Source: Dyadobacter sp. UC 10 (lineage in GTDB: Bacteria; Bacteroidota; Bacteroidia; Cytophagales; Spirosomataceae). From it: a stretch of 64,000 nucleotides of DNA. Numbering within the stretch: the stretch's first letter is position 1; each line of letters starts with the position of its first letter. The notes beneath the pieces were generated by a model, which saw only the letters and a program-made list of their open reading frames with translations, was not told the DNA's origin and did no database searches. Below are positions 1 through 8,127 of the stretch, piece by piece. The DNA lies in assembly GCF_008369915.1 (NCBI RefSeq), contig NZ_VSRN01000001.1:2848501-2912500 (forward strand). The letters are read 5' to 3'. The position numbers and the translations under genes are program-made.

Positions 1-828
1 AGTCTCAACTATTTTGCTGATTGTGTACAGGGACCTTTCGTTCACGGAGGTTTTATAGCCCGGCATCATATCATTGAGAACGGCGATCGTGCTGGCGAGT
101 GGGGCATTGCCGGTGCGTTCGCCCATTCCGTTAACTGTCAAATGCAGGCCACGTGCTCCTGCCCGCAAGGCTTCCATCACATTGGCAATGCTTAGGTCGT
201 AATCATTGTGTGCATGAAACTCGAAATGCTGGTTGGGATAACGATCAACAATCTGTTTCACAAAAGAATAGGACTCTGCTGGTGTCAAAATGCCGAGCGT
301 GTCGGGCAGCAAAATTCTTTTGACAGACTGAGTAGAGAGAAAATCCAATGCTTCAAACACATATTCCGGAGAGCTTCGCATGCCATTGCTCCAATCCTCC
401 AAATAAACATTGCAATCAATGCCCTTAGAATCGGCAAGCTCAATTACCGCCCTGATATCGGCAAAATGATTGGCCGGAGATTTTTTGAGCTGGTGCGTCA
501 GGTGATTAAGCGAACCTTTGGTCAGCAAGTTCATAACCCTGGCACCGGCTTCCAGCATCCAGTTAATGGAAGCATCGCCGTCCACGAAGGTCAGTACTTC
601 AATTTTATCAAGAAAACCATTCAATCTTGCCCAGTCGGTAATCTGCTTCACTGCCTGAAATTCACCTTCGGACACACGTGCCGACGCGATTTCAATGCGG
701 TCCACCTTCACTTCCTGTAAAAGCACCTGGGCAATGGTCAGTTTCTCTGACGCAGAAAACGACACTCCGCTGGTTTGTTCACCATCGCGTAATGTCGTGT
801 CCATTATTTCTATATAGTGACTGTCCAT
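1..828 (-). CDS. leuA: 2-isopropylmalate/citramalate synthase family protein, 3' end cut by window edge
   Basis: Condenses acetyl-CoA with a 2-oxo acid, most likely 2-oxoisovalerate in leucine synthesis. 276 residues are visible and the frame is open to base 1, so the C-terminal regulatory part lies outside. The DRE-TIM signature DTTLRDGEQ sits at residues 10-18, the metal-binding HAHND at about 205-209, and GMGERTGNAP at about 235-244. I chose the ATG at 828 rather than the in-frame ATG at 804 because it leaves a normal short N-terminus before the DTTLRDGEQ strand. The gene is the last visible one of a leftward leuC-leuD-leuA run, 83 bases after leuD. The text after DGEQ (TSGVSF) differs from the usual LeuA and suits the second LeuA-like paralogue of Bacteroidota, so citramalate synthase is a possible alternative. 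Confidence 0.85.
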   Translation of the reverse strand, partial: MDSHYIEIMDTTLRDGEQTSGVSFSASEKLTIAQVLLQEVKVDRIEIASARVSEGEFQAVKQITDWARLNGFLDKIEVLTFVDGDASINWMLEAGARVMNLLTKGSLNHLTHQLKKSPANHFADIRAVIELADSKGIDCNVYLEDWSNGMRSSPEYVFEALDFLSTQSVKRILLPDTLGILTPAESYSFVKQIVDRYPNQHFEFHAHNDYDLSIANVMEALRAGARGLHLTVNGMGERTGNAPLASTIAVLNDMMPGYKTSVNERSLYTISKIVET

Positions 829-911
829 ATGGCTGTCAGCTACTTGCTGTCAGCTGTTAGCGATTAGCATTTAAAGAAAGCTAATTGCTAATCACCGACA
901 GCTGATAGCCT
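829..911. repeat. Intergenic GCTGTTAGC/ATTAGC-type repeat between leuD and leuA
   Basis: Almost the whole gap is built of short related words (GCTGTCAGC, GCTGTTAGC, GATTAGC, GCTAATTGC, GCTGATAGCC) arranged partly as inverted copies that could fold. Closely similar words recur at 38227-38366, about 37 kb away, so this looks like a dispersed intergenic repeat family rather than a local accident. Confidence 0.55.
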
Positions 912-1508
912 TTAATATAATCTCTCTTTTTCGAACCCTCTGATTTCTTCCTTCATTGCCTGCAGGTAATCGATGTCGTCGAAACCGTTAATCATATTGT
1001 GTTTTTTATAACCGTTGATATCGAACGATTCCTGTTCGCCGGTCGACACAATGGTAATAGTCTGGTCGGGAAGATTTACTTCAAGCTCAGCTTTCGGATC
1101 AGCTTCGATAGCGAGGAAAATTTTATTCAAAAATTCCGGACTCACCTGCACGGGTAATATTCCGATATTGAGTGAGTTACCTTTGAAGATATCTGCAAAA
1201 AAGCTCGAAACGACGCATCGGAAACCGTAATCGTATATTGCCCAGGCAGCATGCTCACGGCTGGACCCGCTACCAAAGTTGCGGCCGCCTACCAGGATTT
1301 TTCCAGAGTAGATCGGATTATTCAAAACGAAATCCTCCTTGGGCGTATCATCGCCATTGTACCGCCAGTCTCGGAACAGGTTATCACCAAATCCTTCTCT
1401 TTTTGTCGCTTTCAGGAAACGGGCAGGGATAATCTGGTCGGTGTCGACGTTCTCTATTGGTAAGGGAACGGCGGTGCTCTTTAATATTGTGAATTTATCG
1501 TAGGCCAT
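912..1508 (-). CDS. leuD: 3-isopropylmalate dehydratase small subunit
   Basis: Small subunit of isopropylmalate isomerase, which converts 2- to 3-isopropylmalate in the cytoplasm together with LeuC. At 198 residues it has the family length. It carries the N-terminal [14 protein letters not shown] segment (about residues 20-33) and the swivel-domain [15 protein letters not shown] motif (about 76-90) that contacts substrate. It is encoded on the same strand as leuC and the leuA-family gene, and is separated from leuC by an inserted four-helix-bundle gene, so the usual leuC-leuD adjacency is broken here. The start ATG at 1508 gives the expected MAYDKFTIL opening. No anomalies within the gene. 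Confidence 0.97.
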   Translation of the reverse strand: MAYDKFTILKSTAVPLPIENVDTDQIIPARFLKATKREGFGDNLFRDWRYNGDDTPKEDFVLNNPIYSGKILVGGRNFGSGSSREHAAWAIYDYGFRCVVSSFFADIFKGNSLNIGILPVQVSPEFLNKIFLAIEADPKAELEVNLPDQTITIVSTGEQESFDINGYKKHNMINGFDDIDYLQAMKEEIRGFEKERLY

Positions 1509-1517
1509 TGTTTTAAT

Positions 1518-1550
1518 GCTTTACGCTTTAAGCCTTAAGCTATAAGCTTT
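1518..1550. repeat. GCTTTAAGC-type repeat, downstream flank of the four-helix gene
   Basis: Short words GCTTTACGC, TTTAAGCC, TTAAGC and TATAAGC follow one another. The stop codon of the four-helix-bundle gene (1540-1542) lies inside the repeat. Related words in inverted orientation flank the other end of that gene at 1841-1888. Confidence 0.5.
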
Positions 1551-1806
1551 TATTGATAGTTTTTTCCAAATGATAAAGCTTACGTTTTATCATATTTATT
1601 TTTTGATCGAGAAGCAAATAATCGGTTTCATGTAAATAAGTTAAGTCGCGACAAAGCATTAGCAAGTACTCCACTTCATGTGCCGAACCTAACGAGATAT
1701 GAATAAATCTGGCAAACTCGGGATCCGTTTTTCTGCCACATCCTTCTACTTCCATAACAAATTCATGCCCTATTTTCCAGACCTCATATTTTTTGAAATC
1801 TCTCAT
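1540..1806 (-). CDS. Four-helix-bundle protein (23S rRNA intervening-sequence family), internally shortened
   Basis: Belongs to the family first named for proteins encoded in 23S rRNA intervening sequences; its molecular role is unknown. The opening MRDFKKYEVWK and the later EGCGRKTDPEFARF plus GSAHEVEYLL are clear family signatures. The usual middle piece of about 25-30 residues (the FP..E.FGL..Q.RRAA.SIP.N stretch joining helices 1 and 2) is missing: HEFVMEV runs straight into EGCGRK. The product is 88 residues instead of the usual 115-125. I use the ATG at 1806, which gives the family start MRDF; the frame extends upstream only to a TTG at 1815. It sits between leuC and leuD, bracketed by GCTTTAAGC-type repeats. 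The frame is intact, so it may still fold, but it could be a relic. Confidence 0.75.
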   Translation of the reverse strand: MRDFKKYEVWKIGHEFVMEVEGCGRKTDPEFARFIHISLGSAHEVEYLLMLCRDLTYLHETDYLLLDQKINMIKRKLYHLEKTINKSL

Positions 1807-1840
1807 ACCATACAAGTGTGTGTCATTTCTATTTTCGGAA

Positions 1841-1888
1841 GCTACGCTTAAAGCATAGTGCTTAAAGCGTACCGCCTAAGCTCAAAGC
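1841..1888. repeat. GCTTTAAGC-type repeat, upstream flank of the four-helix gene
   Basis: Contains ACGCTTAAAGC, GTGCTTAAAGCG and CTCAAAGC; read on the minus strand these are the same GCTTTAAGC words as at 1518-1550. The leuC stop codon (1882-1884) lies inside it. Confidence 0.5.
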
Positions 1889-3285
1889 AACTCCCTGGGA
1901 TCCGTCACAACTCCCGTCACTGCTGCTGCTGCTGCCACTAACGGACTGGCCAGAAGCGTTCTCGCGCCCGGACCCTGACGGCCTTCGAAGTTTCTGTTGG
2001 AAGTACTTACTGCGTATTTTCCAGCCGGGATTTTGTCATCGTTCATGGCCAGACAAGCTGAGCAGCCAGGTTGACGAAGTTCAAAACCAGCTTCTGTCAG
2101 GATATCGAGAATTCCTTCTTCCCTGATTTGAGCTTCAACAATATGTGAACCAGGGACAACCCAGGCAGTTACGTTATCAGCCTTCTTGCGGCCTTTCACG
2201 ATTGATGCAAATGCACGGAAATCTTCAATACGACCATTTGTGCAGCTGCCGATGAAAACGTAATCGATTTTCTTTCCGAGCATGGATTCGTTTTCATGGA
2301 AGCCCATGTAATTCAATGACTTATCAAAAGTAGCCTTGCCGCCTTCTACCTGATCAGCAGTCGGGATCGCTCTGGAGATTCCCTGGCCCATACCTGGGTT
2401 GGTTCCATAAGTGATCATCGGCTCGATTTCCGAGGCATCAAAAGTATATTCTTTATCGAAAACTGCATCAGAATCTGTTTTGAGCGTTTTCCAGTAAGCC
2501 AGTGCTTTCTCCCATTTCTCACCTTTCGGTGCCTGGTCGCGGCCTTCAATGTAATCAAATGTAGTCTGGTCAGGAGCGATCATACCGCCGCGTGCACCCA
2601 TTTCGATGCTCATATTGCAGACGGTCATACGGCCTTCCATACTCATATTTTCAAAAACGTCACCGGCATATTCAACGAAATAGCCTGTTGCACCGGCAGT
2701 TGTCAGTTTTGAAATAATAAAAAGAGTTACATCTTTCGGAGTAACTGCCTTGCCCAAAACACCATTTACGTTTACACGCATTTTCTTAGGCTTAGGCTGC
2801 ATGATGCATTGCGAAGAAAGTACCATTTCCACTTCGGAAGTACCGATTCCGAATGCGATAGCGCCGAAAGCACCATGGGTAGAAGTGTGCGAATCGCCGC
2901 AAACGATCGTCATACCTGGAAGTGTAATGCCATTTTCCGGCCCTACAACGTGTACGATTCCGTTTCTTGCATTACCCAGTCCCCAGTGCGAAATACCATA
3001 TTTGGCAGAATTGGTTTCCAGTGCTTTAAGCTGATTTGCAGAAAGCGGATCCTGTACCGGAAGGTGCTGATTGATCGTTGGCGTATTATGATCCGCCGTC
3101 GCAAAAGTGCGTTCAGGATACATTACGCCGATGTTTCTGGTTTCAAGTCCAAGAAATGCAACCGGGCTGGTTACCTCATGGATAAAGTGACGGTCGATGA
3201 AAAATACATCCGGACCATCTTCAATTTTACGTACAACGTGTGCGTCCCACACCTTGTCGAAAAGGGTACTTGCTTGATTACTCAT
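1882..3285 (-). CDS. leuC: 3-isopropylmalate dehydratase large subunit
   Basis: Aconitase-family large subunit carrying the 4Fe-4S cluster of isopropylmalate isomerase. At 467 residues it is full length. Cluster ligands are visible in IGSCTNGR (about residue 345) and in [10 protein letters not shown] (about 405). [14 protein letters not shown], typical of the family's active site, lies near residue 130. It is the first gene of the leftward leucine operon, with 429 bases of non-coding DNA upstream that presumably hold its promoter. Its stop codon falls within a repeat that flanks the inserted four-helix gene. The start [18 protein letters not shown] matches the family N-terminus. Confidence 0.98.
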   Translation of the reverse strand: MSNQASTLFDKVWDAHVVRKIEDGPDVFFIDRHFIHEVTSPVAFLGLETRNIGVMYPERTFATADHNTPTINQHLPVQDPLSANQLKALETNSAKYGISHWGLGNARNGIVHVVGPENGITLPGMTIVCGDSHTSTHGAFGAIAFGIGTSEVEMVLSSQCIMQPKPKKMRVNVNGVLGKAVTPKDVTLFIISKLTTAGATGYFVEYAGDVFENMSMEGRMTVCNMSIEMGARGGMIAPDQTTFDYIEGRDQAPKGEKWEKALAYWKTLKTDSDAVFDKEYTFDASEIEPMITYGTNPGMGQGISRAIPTADQVEGGKATFDKSLNYMGFHENESMLGKKIDYVFIGSCTNGRIEDFRAFASIVKGRKKADNVTAWVVPGSHIVEAQIREEGILDILTEAGFELRQPGCSACLAMNDDKIPAGKYAVSTSNRNFEGRQGPGARTLLASPLVAAAAAVTGVVTDPRELL

Positions 3286-3714
3286 TTTGTCAGATTAAAT
3301 TTCGCCATTTCAAAACTGGCTTTAAAGAACTAAGCGAATGACTATTACTTCTTTAAAGGAGAATTGAGAATACAAATTAGCACATATTCAGGCGAATAGT
3401 GATAACGGGAAAGGTTCAAAAAACAGTGATTTTAGTTTAAAGATGCTATTTGAGCGGAAATCTTTATTTTAGTTGAAGGCGAGCACCGCTGCAATTACTT
3501 GACTTGTCTTTTAACGAATGAGGATTCTCCGATGTCAAGCTGGCGACTTTTAAAATTAATTCTATGCGATCTAAATTGCTCACCCTTAGGACAAAACAAG
3601 TATTTAATTGAGATAAAATCATAATTTATTTTTAAAATATTTTATTAGCGAAATGCCTTTGAATTGTAAAAAATGAAGACGTAAATTTCACTATTCAAAT
3701 ATTTCTTCGCGACT
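3286..3714. other. Divergent intergenic region between leuC and fbp
   Basis: 429 AT-rich bases without a credible reading frame. It must contain the leuC and fbp promoters, but I could not find a good TTTG-N19-TAnnTTTG match on either strand. I see no riboswitch-like conserved core, T-box, or long hairpin here. Confidence 0.5.
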
Positions 3715-4710
3715 ATGATCATCAAAACTGCCCAGGAACTTGCCTTGCCCGTCGGTGTCACGCTCGACCGGTTCATTATGCACAGTCAAAGTGCGTTTCC
3801 TTATGCGACTGGCGAGCTTTCGCAGCTTTTGCGGGATATTGCATTGGCGGGAAAGATCATAAACAGGGAGATTAACCGGGCCGGGCTGATAGATATTGCG
3901 GGAGGAAGCGGAACCGAGAATGTGCAGGGAGAGAATCAGCAAAAGCTGGATATCGTTGCGAATATCCGTTTCATAAGAGCTTTGAAAAACGGAGGTGAAG
4001 TGTGCGCGATCCTATCAGAGGAAGATGAAGACATTATACACACCGGGAACGACCACGGGAAATATGTAGTAGCGATGGATCCGCTCGACGGGTCTTCCAA
4101 TATCGACGTCAATGTCTCAATCGGTACCATATTCTCGATTTACAGAAGGGTGACCCCGATCAACGGGCCTGCTTCGATAGAAGATTTTTTGCAGGGCGGG
4201 CGCAGGCAGGTCGCTGCGGGCTATATATTGTATGGTTCATCCACCATGCTTGTTTACTCAACCGGCGATGGTGTGAACGGATTCACGTTTGATCACTCGC
4301 TCGGTGAATTTATCTTATCCCACAAAAACATTTACTCACCGTCAACAGGCAGTATTTACTCGGTGAATGAGGGGCATTACCATAGTTATCCTGCATTTGT
4401 TCAAAAGTATATTGAGCAGTGCAAATCTTATAATTACAGTGCGCGTTACATAGGCTCTCTGGTCGGTGACTTTCACCGTAATCTGCTCAAAGGAGGCATT
4501 TATCTTTATCCTTCCACCCAAAAAGACCCGAAAGGAAAGCTGCGGCTGCTCTACGAATGCTACCCCCTGGCTTTTATAATAGAACAATCGGGCGGAAAAG
4601 CGAGTGACGGTTTTGGGTGCATTCTTGATATTGTGCCGACCTCTTTTCATCAAAGATCCCCAATTTACATTGGTTCAAAGGAAATGGTCGAAGGAGTTGT
4701 AAAAGCCTGA
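3715..4710 (+). CDS. fbp: Fructose-1,6-bisphosphatase class 1
   Basis: Hydrolyses fructose 1,6-bisphosphate to fructose 6-phosphate in gluconeogenesis, cytoplasmic. The 331-residue protein has the class 1 metal-site motifs SEEDEDI (about 101-107) and [10 protein letters not shown] (about 122-131), and the C-terminal [16 protein letters not shown] (about 275-290) with the GGKASDG turn. Length is normal. The ATG at 3715 precedes [20 protein letters not shown], typical for the family. It is followed after 37 bases by the DEAD-box helicase gene, which seems to have its own promoter, so the two are probably not a functional operon. Confidence 0.98.
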   Translation: MIIKTAQELALPVGVTLDRFIMHSQSAFPYATGELSQLLRDIALAGKIINREINRAGLIDIAGGSGTENVQGENQQKLDIVANIRFIRALKNGGEVCAILSEEDEDIIHTGNDHGKYVVAMDPLDGSSNIDVNVSIGTIFSIYRRVTPINGPASIEDFLQGGRRQVAAGYILYGSSTMLVYSTGDGVNGFTFDHSLGEFILSHKNIYSPSTGSIYSVNEGHYHSYPAFVQKYIEQCKSYNYSARYIGSLVGDFHRNLLKGGIYLYPSTQKDPKGKLRLLYECYPLAFIIEQSGGKASDGFGCILDIVPTSFHQRSPIYIGSKEMVEGVVKA

Positions 4711-4735
4711 AAGCCCGCTACTGTATTAGTTTTCG

Positions 4736-4743
4736 TAACTTTG
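4736..4743 (+). promoter_or_regulatory. -7 promoter box (TAACTTTG) directly before the helicase start
   Basis: TAACTTTG matches the Bacteroidota -7 consensus TAnnTTTG and ends only four bases before the helicase ATG at 4748. Transcription would begin about at the ATG, suggesting a leaderless mRNA. No clear -33 TTTG lies at the expected distance, which weakens the call. Confidence 0.45.
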
Positions 4744-4747
4744 CGAG

Positions 4748-6085
4748 ATGCAGACTACGCAAAACAATTTCGAGCAGTTCAAGCTCAACAGACAATTATT
4801 GAATGCAATCGAAGAGGCCGGTTACACCGAACCAACCCCGATCCAGGAGCAGGCGATCCCGCTTGCATTGGCTGGCCAGGATATATTAGGCATCGCCCAA
4901 ACCGGCACCGGCAAGACAGCAGCTTATACCCTTCCTTTATTAATGCGAATTAAATATGCCCAGGGCGAACATCCCCGGGCATTGATTATGGCGCCTACCA
5001 GGGAGCTTGCCATGCAGATTTCAGAGGCGATCAATGCGTTATCAAAATATACGGATATCCGGACAGTCGTATTGTATGGCGGTGTTGGCCCGAAAACGCA
5101 GATAGAAAATTTGCGGAAAGGGGTGGATATTATCGTCGCCACGCCCGGCAGGTTTATGGACCTGTATTTCCAGGAAGAGATCGTGGTGAAGCATTTGAAT
5201 GTAATGGTGCTTGACGAGGCGGACAAAATGATGGATATGGGCTTTATGCCGCAAATCCGGAAGCTGCTTGAAATTATTCCCACCAAGAGACAGAATATGC
5301 TTTTTTCGGCTACTTTTTCTGAAAAAGTAGAGCGGCTGTCCCACGAGTTTCTAGAATTTCCTACACGAATTGAAGTAACCCCGCAGGCGACCACGGCTGA
5401 AATGGTTTCCCAAACTTTATATGAAGTACCCAATTTTCGAACGAAGGTCAATCTGTTAAGCTATTTCCTGCAGACCCGCGAAAATTTTAACAGGGTGCTG
5501 GTATTTACGCGAAGCAGGGAAGTAGCCGGTCTTGTTCACGATAATTTGCTGAACAGGGTAGTCCGTGAAAGTGAATTGAAGGTAATTCATGCTAACAAAG
5601 GGCAGAATACCCGGATCAATGCCATGGAAGCCTTTCGTTCGGGTTCAGTGCGGGTTTTGGTAGCGACTGACGTAGTTGCCCGGGGAATTGATATTACCGA
5701 GGTGAGCCACGTGATCAACTTCGATGTGCCCCTGATCTATGAAGATTATGTGCACCGCATCGGCCGGACAGGCAGGGCGAACAAGATCGGTGAGGCGATT
5801 ACTTTTATGACGATGGCAGACGAGTATCATATTCGTAAAATCGAGAAGATAATCAGAATGGAGATTCCGAGGGAGGAGCTACCCGAGGAGCTGGAAATCG
5901 CGGCGACACCTGTCCCGGAACGACAGGATATGCTGAGGGAAATTGATAATCAGAAGCGAAAAGAAGATCCTACTTTTCTTGGGGCATTTCACGAAAAGAA
6001 AAAAACCTTTCATAGTAATTCGAAAGCAACTGCCAAAGTCGGGCAAAAGCGTAAGGGTTTTGGCGGAAGAAGTAAACGCAAATAA
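4748..6085 (+). CDS. DEAD-box ATP-dependent RNA helicase
   Basis: Unwinds RNA duplexes using ATP; probably acts in ribosome assembly, RNA decay or cold adaptation. All superfamily 2 motifs are visible: Q motif EPTPIQEQA (28-36), motif I AQTGTGKT (50-57), PTRELA (83-88), TPGR (132-135), DEAD (156-159), SAT (187-189), ATDVVARGID (306-315) and HRIGRTGR (336-343). After residue 400 comes a Lys/Arg-rich tail (KKKTFHSN.., RKGFGGRSKRK) suited to RNA contact. At 445 residues it is an RhlE-like rather than a long DeaD-like enzyme. There is no sensible alternative start downstream, so the very short distance to the -7 box is notable. Confidence 0.95.
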   Translation: MQTTQNNFEQFKLNRQLLNAIEEAGYTEPTPIQEQAIPLALAGQDILGIAQTGTGKTAAYTLPLLMRIKYAQGEHPRALIMAPTRELAMQISEAINALSKYTDIRTVVLYGGVGPKTQIENLRKGVDIIVATPGRFMDLYFQEEIVVKHLNVMVLDEADKMMDMGFMPQIRKLLEIIPTKRQNMLFSATFSEKVERLSHEFLEFPTRIEVTPQATTAEMVSQTLYEVPNFRTKVNLLSYFLQTRENFNRVLVFTRSREVAGLVHDNLLNRVVRESELKVIHANKGQNTRINAMEAFRSGSVRVLVATDVVARGIDITEVSHVINFDVPLIYEDYVHRIGRTGRANKIGEAITFMTMADEYHIRKIEKIIRMEIPREELPEELEIAATPVPERQDMLREIDNQKRKEDPTFLGAFHEKKKTFHSNSKATAKVGQKRKGFGGRSKRK

Positions 6086-6154
6086 TGCAATACATTCTGG
6101 ATAAAACCGTTTAACTTGGACAATAGAAAACCTGTTTCTCTATTTAAGTTACAT

Positions 6155-6895
6155 ATGAAAGAATCTGTTTTTGTTTGGCTTGCGGTGTTAATACCTGTAT
6201 TTGGCCTTGCTCAAAACACGCATCTCGCGAGCGCAGGGCCGACCTCAGATACAAGCCCAGCCCAAAAAAAACCACTGGAATTAAAGGAAAGACGCATTCT
6301 TCCGCTGTTTGGAGAAGTCAGTAAGACCTCAGAGCAGATCGATGAAGAAATCAAGTTTCTTAGTGAGTGCGACAAGTCTTTCACCAGCCGCACAGAAGCC
6401 AGCAGTTTTTTTACAGCCCGCGCCTGGGAGTATCTGCAGGAAGGTTCGTTGGACACTGCATGCTATCGTTTCAACCTCGCTCAGCTTTTGAATGACAAGA
6501 ATGTTGAAGCCTATTGGGGCCTTGGAGTTGTGTCATACCAACGAGAAAACTGGGTCGATGCCAAGCGAATGCTCAGCAAGGGAATCAGCTTGCAGGGCGA
6601 CAATGTACCGCTACTGGTTGATCTATCCACTGTCGATTTGAAATTGTACGCAATCACAAGCCGGAAAGAGGAACTCGATGAGGCGGGGGAACTCCTGAAA
6701 CATGCCATGACAATCGACTCTACTTACGCATTAGGGCAGTATAATTTGTCGCTTTTACATTATAATTTGAATGAGCTTGATAAAGCCTGGGAGCATTTGC
6801 ATAAAGGCCGTACCCTGGACCTGTCACAGATGAACTTCGAATTTGTAGAGCTATTGAAAGCTAAGCTACCTGATCCTCAGGGCTTTTTTAAATAG
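6155..6895 (+). CDS. Exported TPR-repeat protein
   Basis: 246 residues. The frame is open upstream to a TTG at 6116, but the ATG at 6155 begins a clean signal peptide (MKESVFVWLAVLIPVFGLAQ), so I take that start. After a linker rich in Pro/Ser, residues about 85-240 form tetratricopeptide-like helices: ARAWEYLQEGSLDTACYRFNLA, AYWGLGVVSYQRENWVDAKRML and LGQYNLSLLHYNLNELDKAWEHL all show the A/G/Y/P spacing of TPRs. Presumably periplasmic, acting as a protein-binding scaffold; no partner is evident. It follows the helicase gene by 69 bases and ends at a strong bidirectional terminator. I do not recognise a specific orthologue. Confidence 0.8.
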   Translation: MKESVFVWLAVLIPVFGLAQNTHLASAGPTSDTSPAQKKPLELKERRILPLFGEVSKTSEQIDEEIKFLSECDKSFTSRTEASSFFTARAWEYLQEGSLDTACYRFNLAQLLNDKNVEAYWGLGVVSYQRENWVDAKRMLSKGISLQGDNVPLLVDLSTVDLKLYAITSRKEELDEAGELLKHAMTIDSTYALGQYNLSLLHYNLNELDKAWEHLHKGRTLDLSQMNFEFVELLKAKLPDPQGFFK

Positions 6896-6922
6896 ACTTC
6901 GTAGAATTTAGATATTAATCCA

Positions 6923-6959
6923 ACAAAAAGCCTCTCAGAGTTTCTGAAAGGCTTTTTGT
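6923..6959. terminator. Bidirectional intrinsic terminator
   Basis: ACAAAAAGCCT (6923-6933) pairs perfectly with AGGCTTTTTGT (6949-6959), with a further CAGA/TCTG pairing inside. The stem has A-run and T-run ends, so it can stop transcription from both the TPR gene and the convergent propeller lipoprotein gene. Confidence 0.85.
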
Positions 6960-7005
6960 CGCATTCTTTTTTGTCAAATGCGACTGCTCCGAGGCAGTTA
7001 GGCTG

Positions 7006-8091
7006 TTATTTGAAAAAGAAGCCAGTTGGTGCCACATTTACCTTAATAGAGTCGACGAGGCTGCCATCTGAACGGTAGCGCACTGCATATCCTGCCTGCG
7101 CATAAGACGGCGTAACACCTGCATATATCAACCCCTGTGAAGGATCGATCGACAGGCCTGAAAATACTCGTTTGATTAACGGCGTGGCCAGGTTTATTTG
7201 TGAATCACCAATTCCGAATTTGTAAGTTTCTCCCTTTGGATCAAAGTTTGCGTCGAAATAAGAAAGTGTGAATATGATGGATCTCAGGTCTGTTGTAAAC
7301 GCAAAATTGCCGGCGGATTTGCTAGCATCAGAACCGATTGTAAGCGTAGTTTCGACGGCATAAGAACCTGGGTCAACGCGCAGTGCTTTCAATCCTGCGC
7401 CTACCCACAATTTTCCATTTGCGTCAAGCCCGATCGGCGTTGCTGCAGCGTCCAAAGTGATTGATTTTACGATGGTTTCAGTAGCTGCATCTATTACAGT
7501 CAAAGTTTTTCCGCCGCCATATGAAACAGTTCCAGCAAATAGCTTCCCGCCTGCAAATACCAGATTTTCCGGCCCGCCGGAGATATTAATTTTCTTATTT
7601 ACTTTTTTCGTATTCAGGTCGATCACAGCGATGTAGCCCTGTGAGTAGTTATTACCTGCAATGTTGCCCCAGCAGGAAACATAAGCCTTTGTGCCAGCCA
7701 GCACTACTTCGCGGGGGTTTTCAATGTCCGGCGAGCCGATGGTTCCCAGATGCTGAAATGTATTGCTGTTCACAAATTCAACCTTGTCCATTCCGGCAGT
7801 GAAGTTATCTACAAGGATTACACCGTGCTCGCCAATAGCGGCATATCCCTGGACGCCGCCTTTTAATGTACTGCCATTTACCTTCGAAAATACGTCCGCT
7901 TCAGCGGTAGTCTGCTCACGCGTGAAATAGGATATGGTGCCGTTATTTTGGCTGAAATTACCTTCATTGATCACAAATACGCCCGCCACATAATCGCCTT
8001 TGGGTGTGGGCTCACTTTGATTACAAGACCAGACCAGCACTGAGAATGCTGTGAAAAATAATAGTCTCGATAATTGTTTTCTCATCTTCAT
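7006..8091 (-). CDS. BtuG-like beta-propeller surface lipoprotein (cobalamin capture)
   Basis: A 361-residue lipoprotein with signal peptide MKMRKQLSRLLFFTAFSVLVW and lipobox Cys at about residue 23 (VWSC). The rest reads as a YncE/DUF5074-type beta-propeller, with repeated blade patterns such as AYVSCWGNIAGNNYSQGYIAVID and KLFAGTVSYGGGKTLTVIDAAT. It lies 36 bases downstream of the TonB receptor and belongs to the same riboswitch-led transcript. In Bacteroides thetaiotaomicron the equivalent partner, BtuG, is a propeller lipoprotein that binds B12 on the cell surface and hands it to BtuB. The B12 role here is inferred from fold and context. A generic YncE-like propeller would be the fallback call. 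Confidence 0.8.
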   Translation of the reverse strand: MKMRKQLSRLLFFTAFSVLVWSCNQSEPTPKGDYVAGVFVINEGNFSQNNGTISYFTREQTTAEADVFSKVNGSTLKGGVQGYAAIGEHGVILVDNFTAGMDKVEFVNSNTFQHLGTIGSPDIENPREVVLAGTKAYVSCWGNIAGNNYSQGYIAVIDLNTKKVNKKINISGGPENLVFAGGKLFAGTVSYGGGKTLTVIDAATETIVKSITLDAAATPIGLDANGKLWVGAGLKALRVDPGSYAVETTLTIGSDASKSAGNFAFTTDLRSIIFTLSYFDANFDPKGETYKFGIGDSQINLATPLIKRVFSGLSIDPSQGLIYAGVTPSYAQAGYAVRYRSDGSLVDSIKVNVAPTGFFFK

Positions 8092-8127
8092 TGAATTTAT
8101 GTAAAGTAATAATGCAAAATCGCTTGT

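Noticed and set aside
208..720. A 170-codon plus-strand ORF across the leuA-family gene
   Set aside because: It is the mirror of the clearly conserved minus-strand DRE-TIM synthase and shows no domain or start signal.
2809..3333. A 174-codon plus-strand ORF across leuC
   Set aside because: Antisense shadow of leuC; composition rich in Cys/Arg/Ser without any fold pattern.
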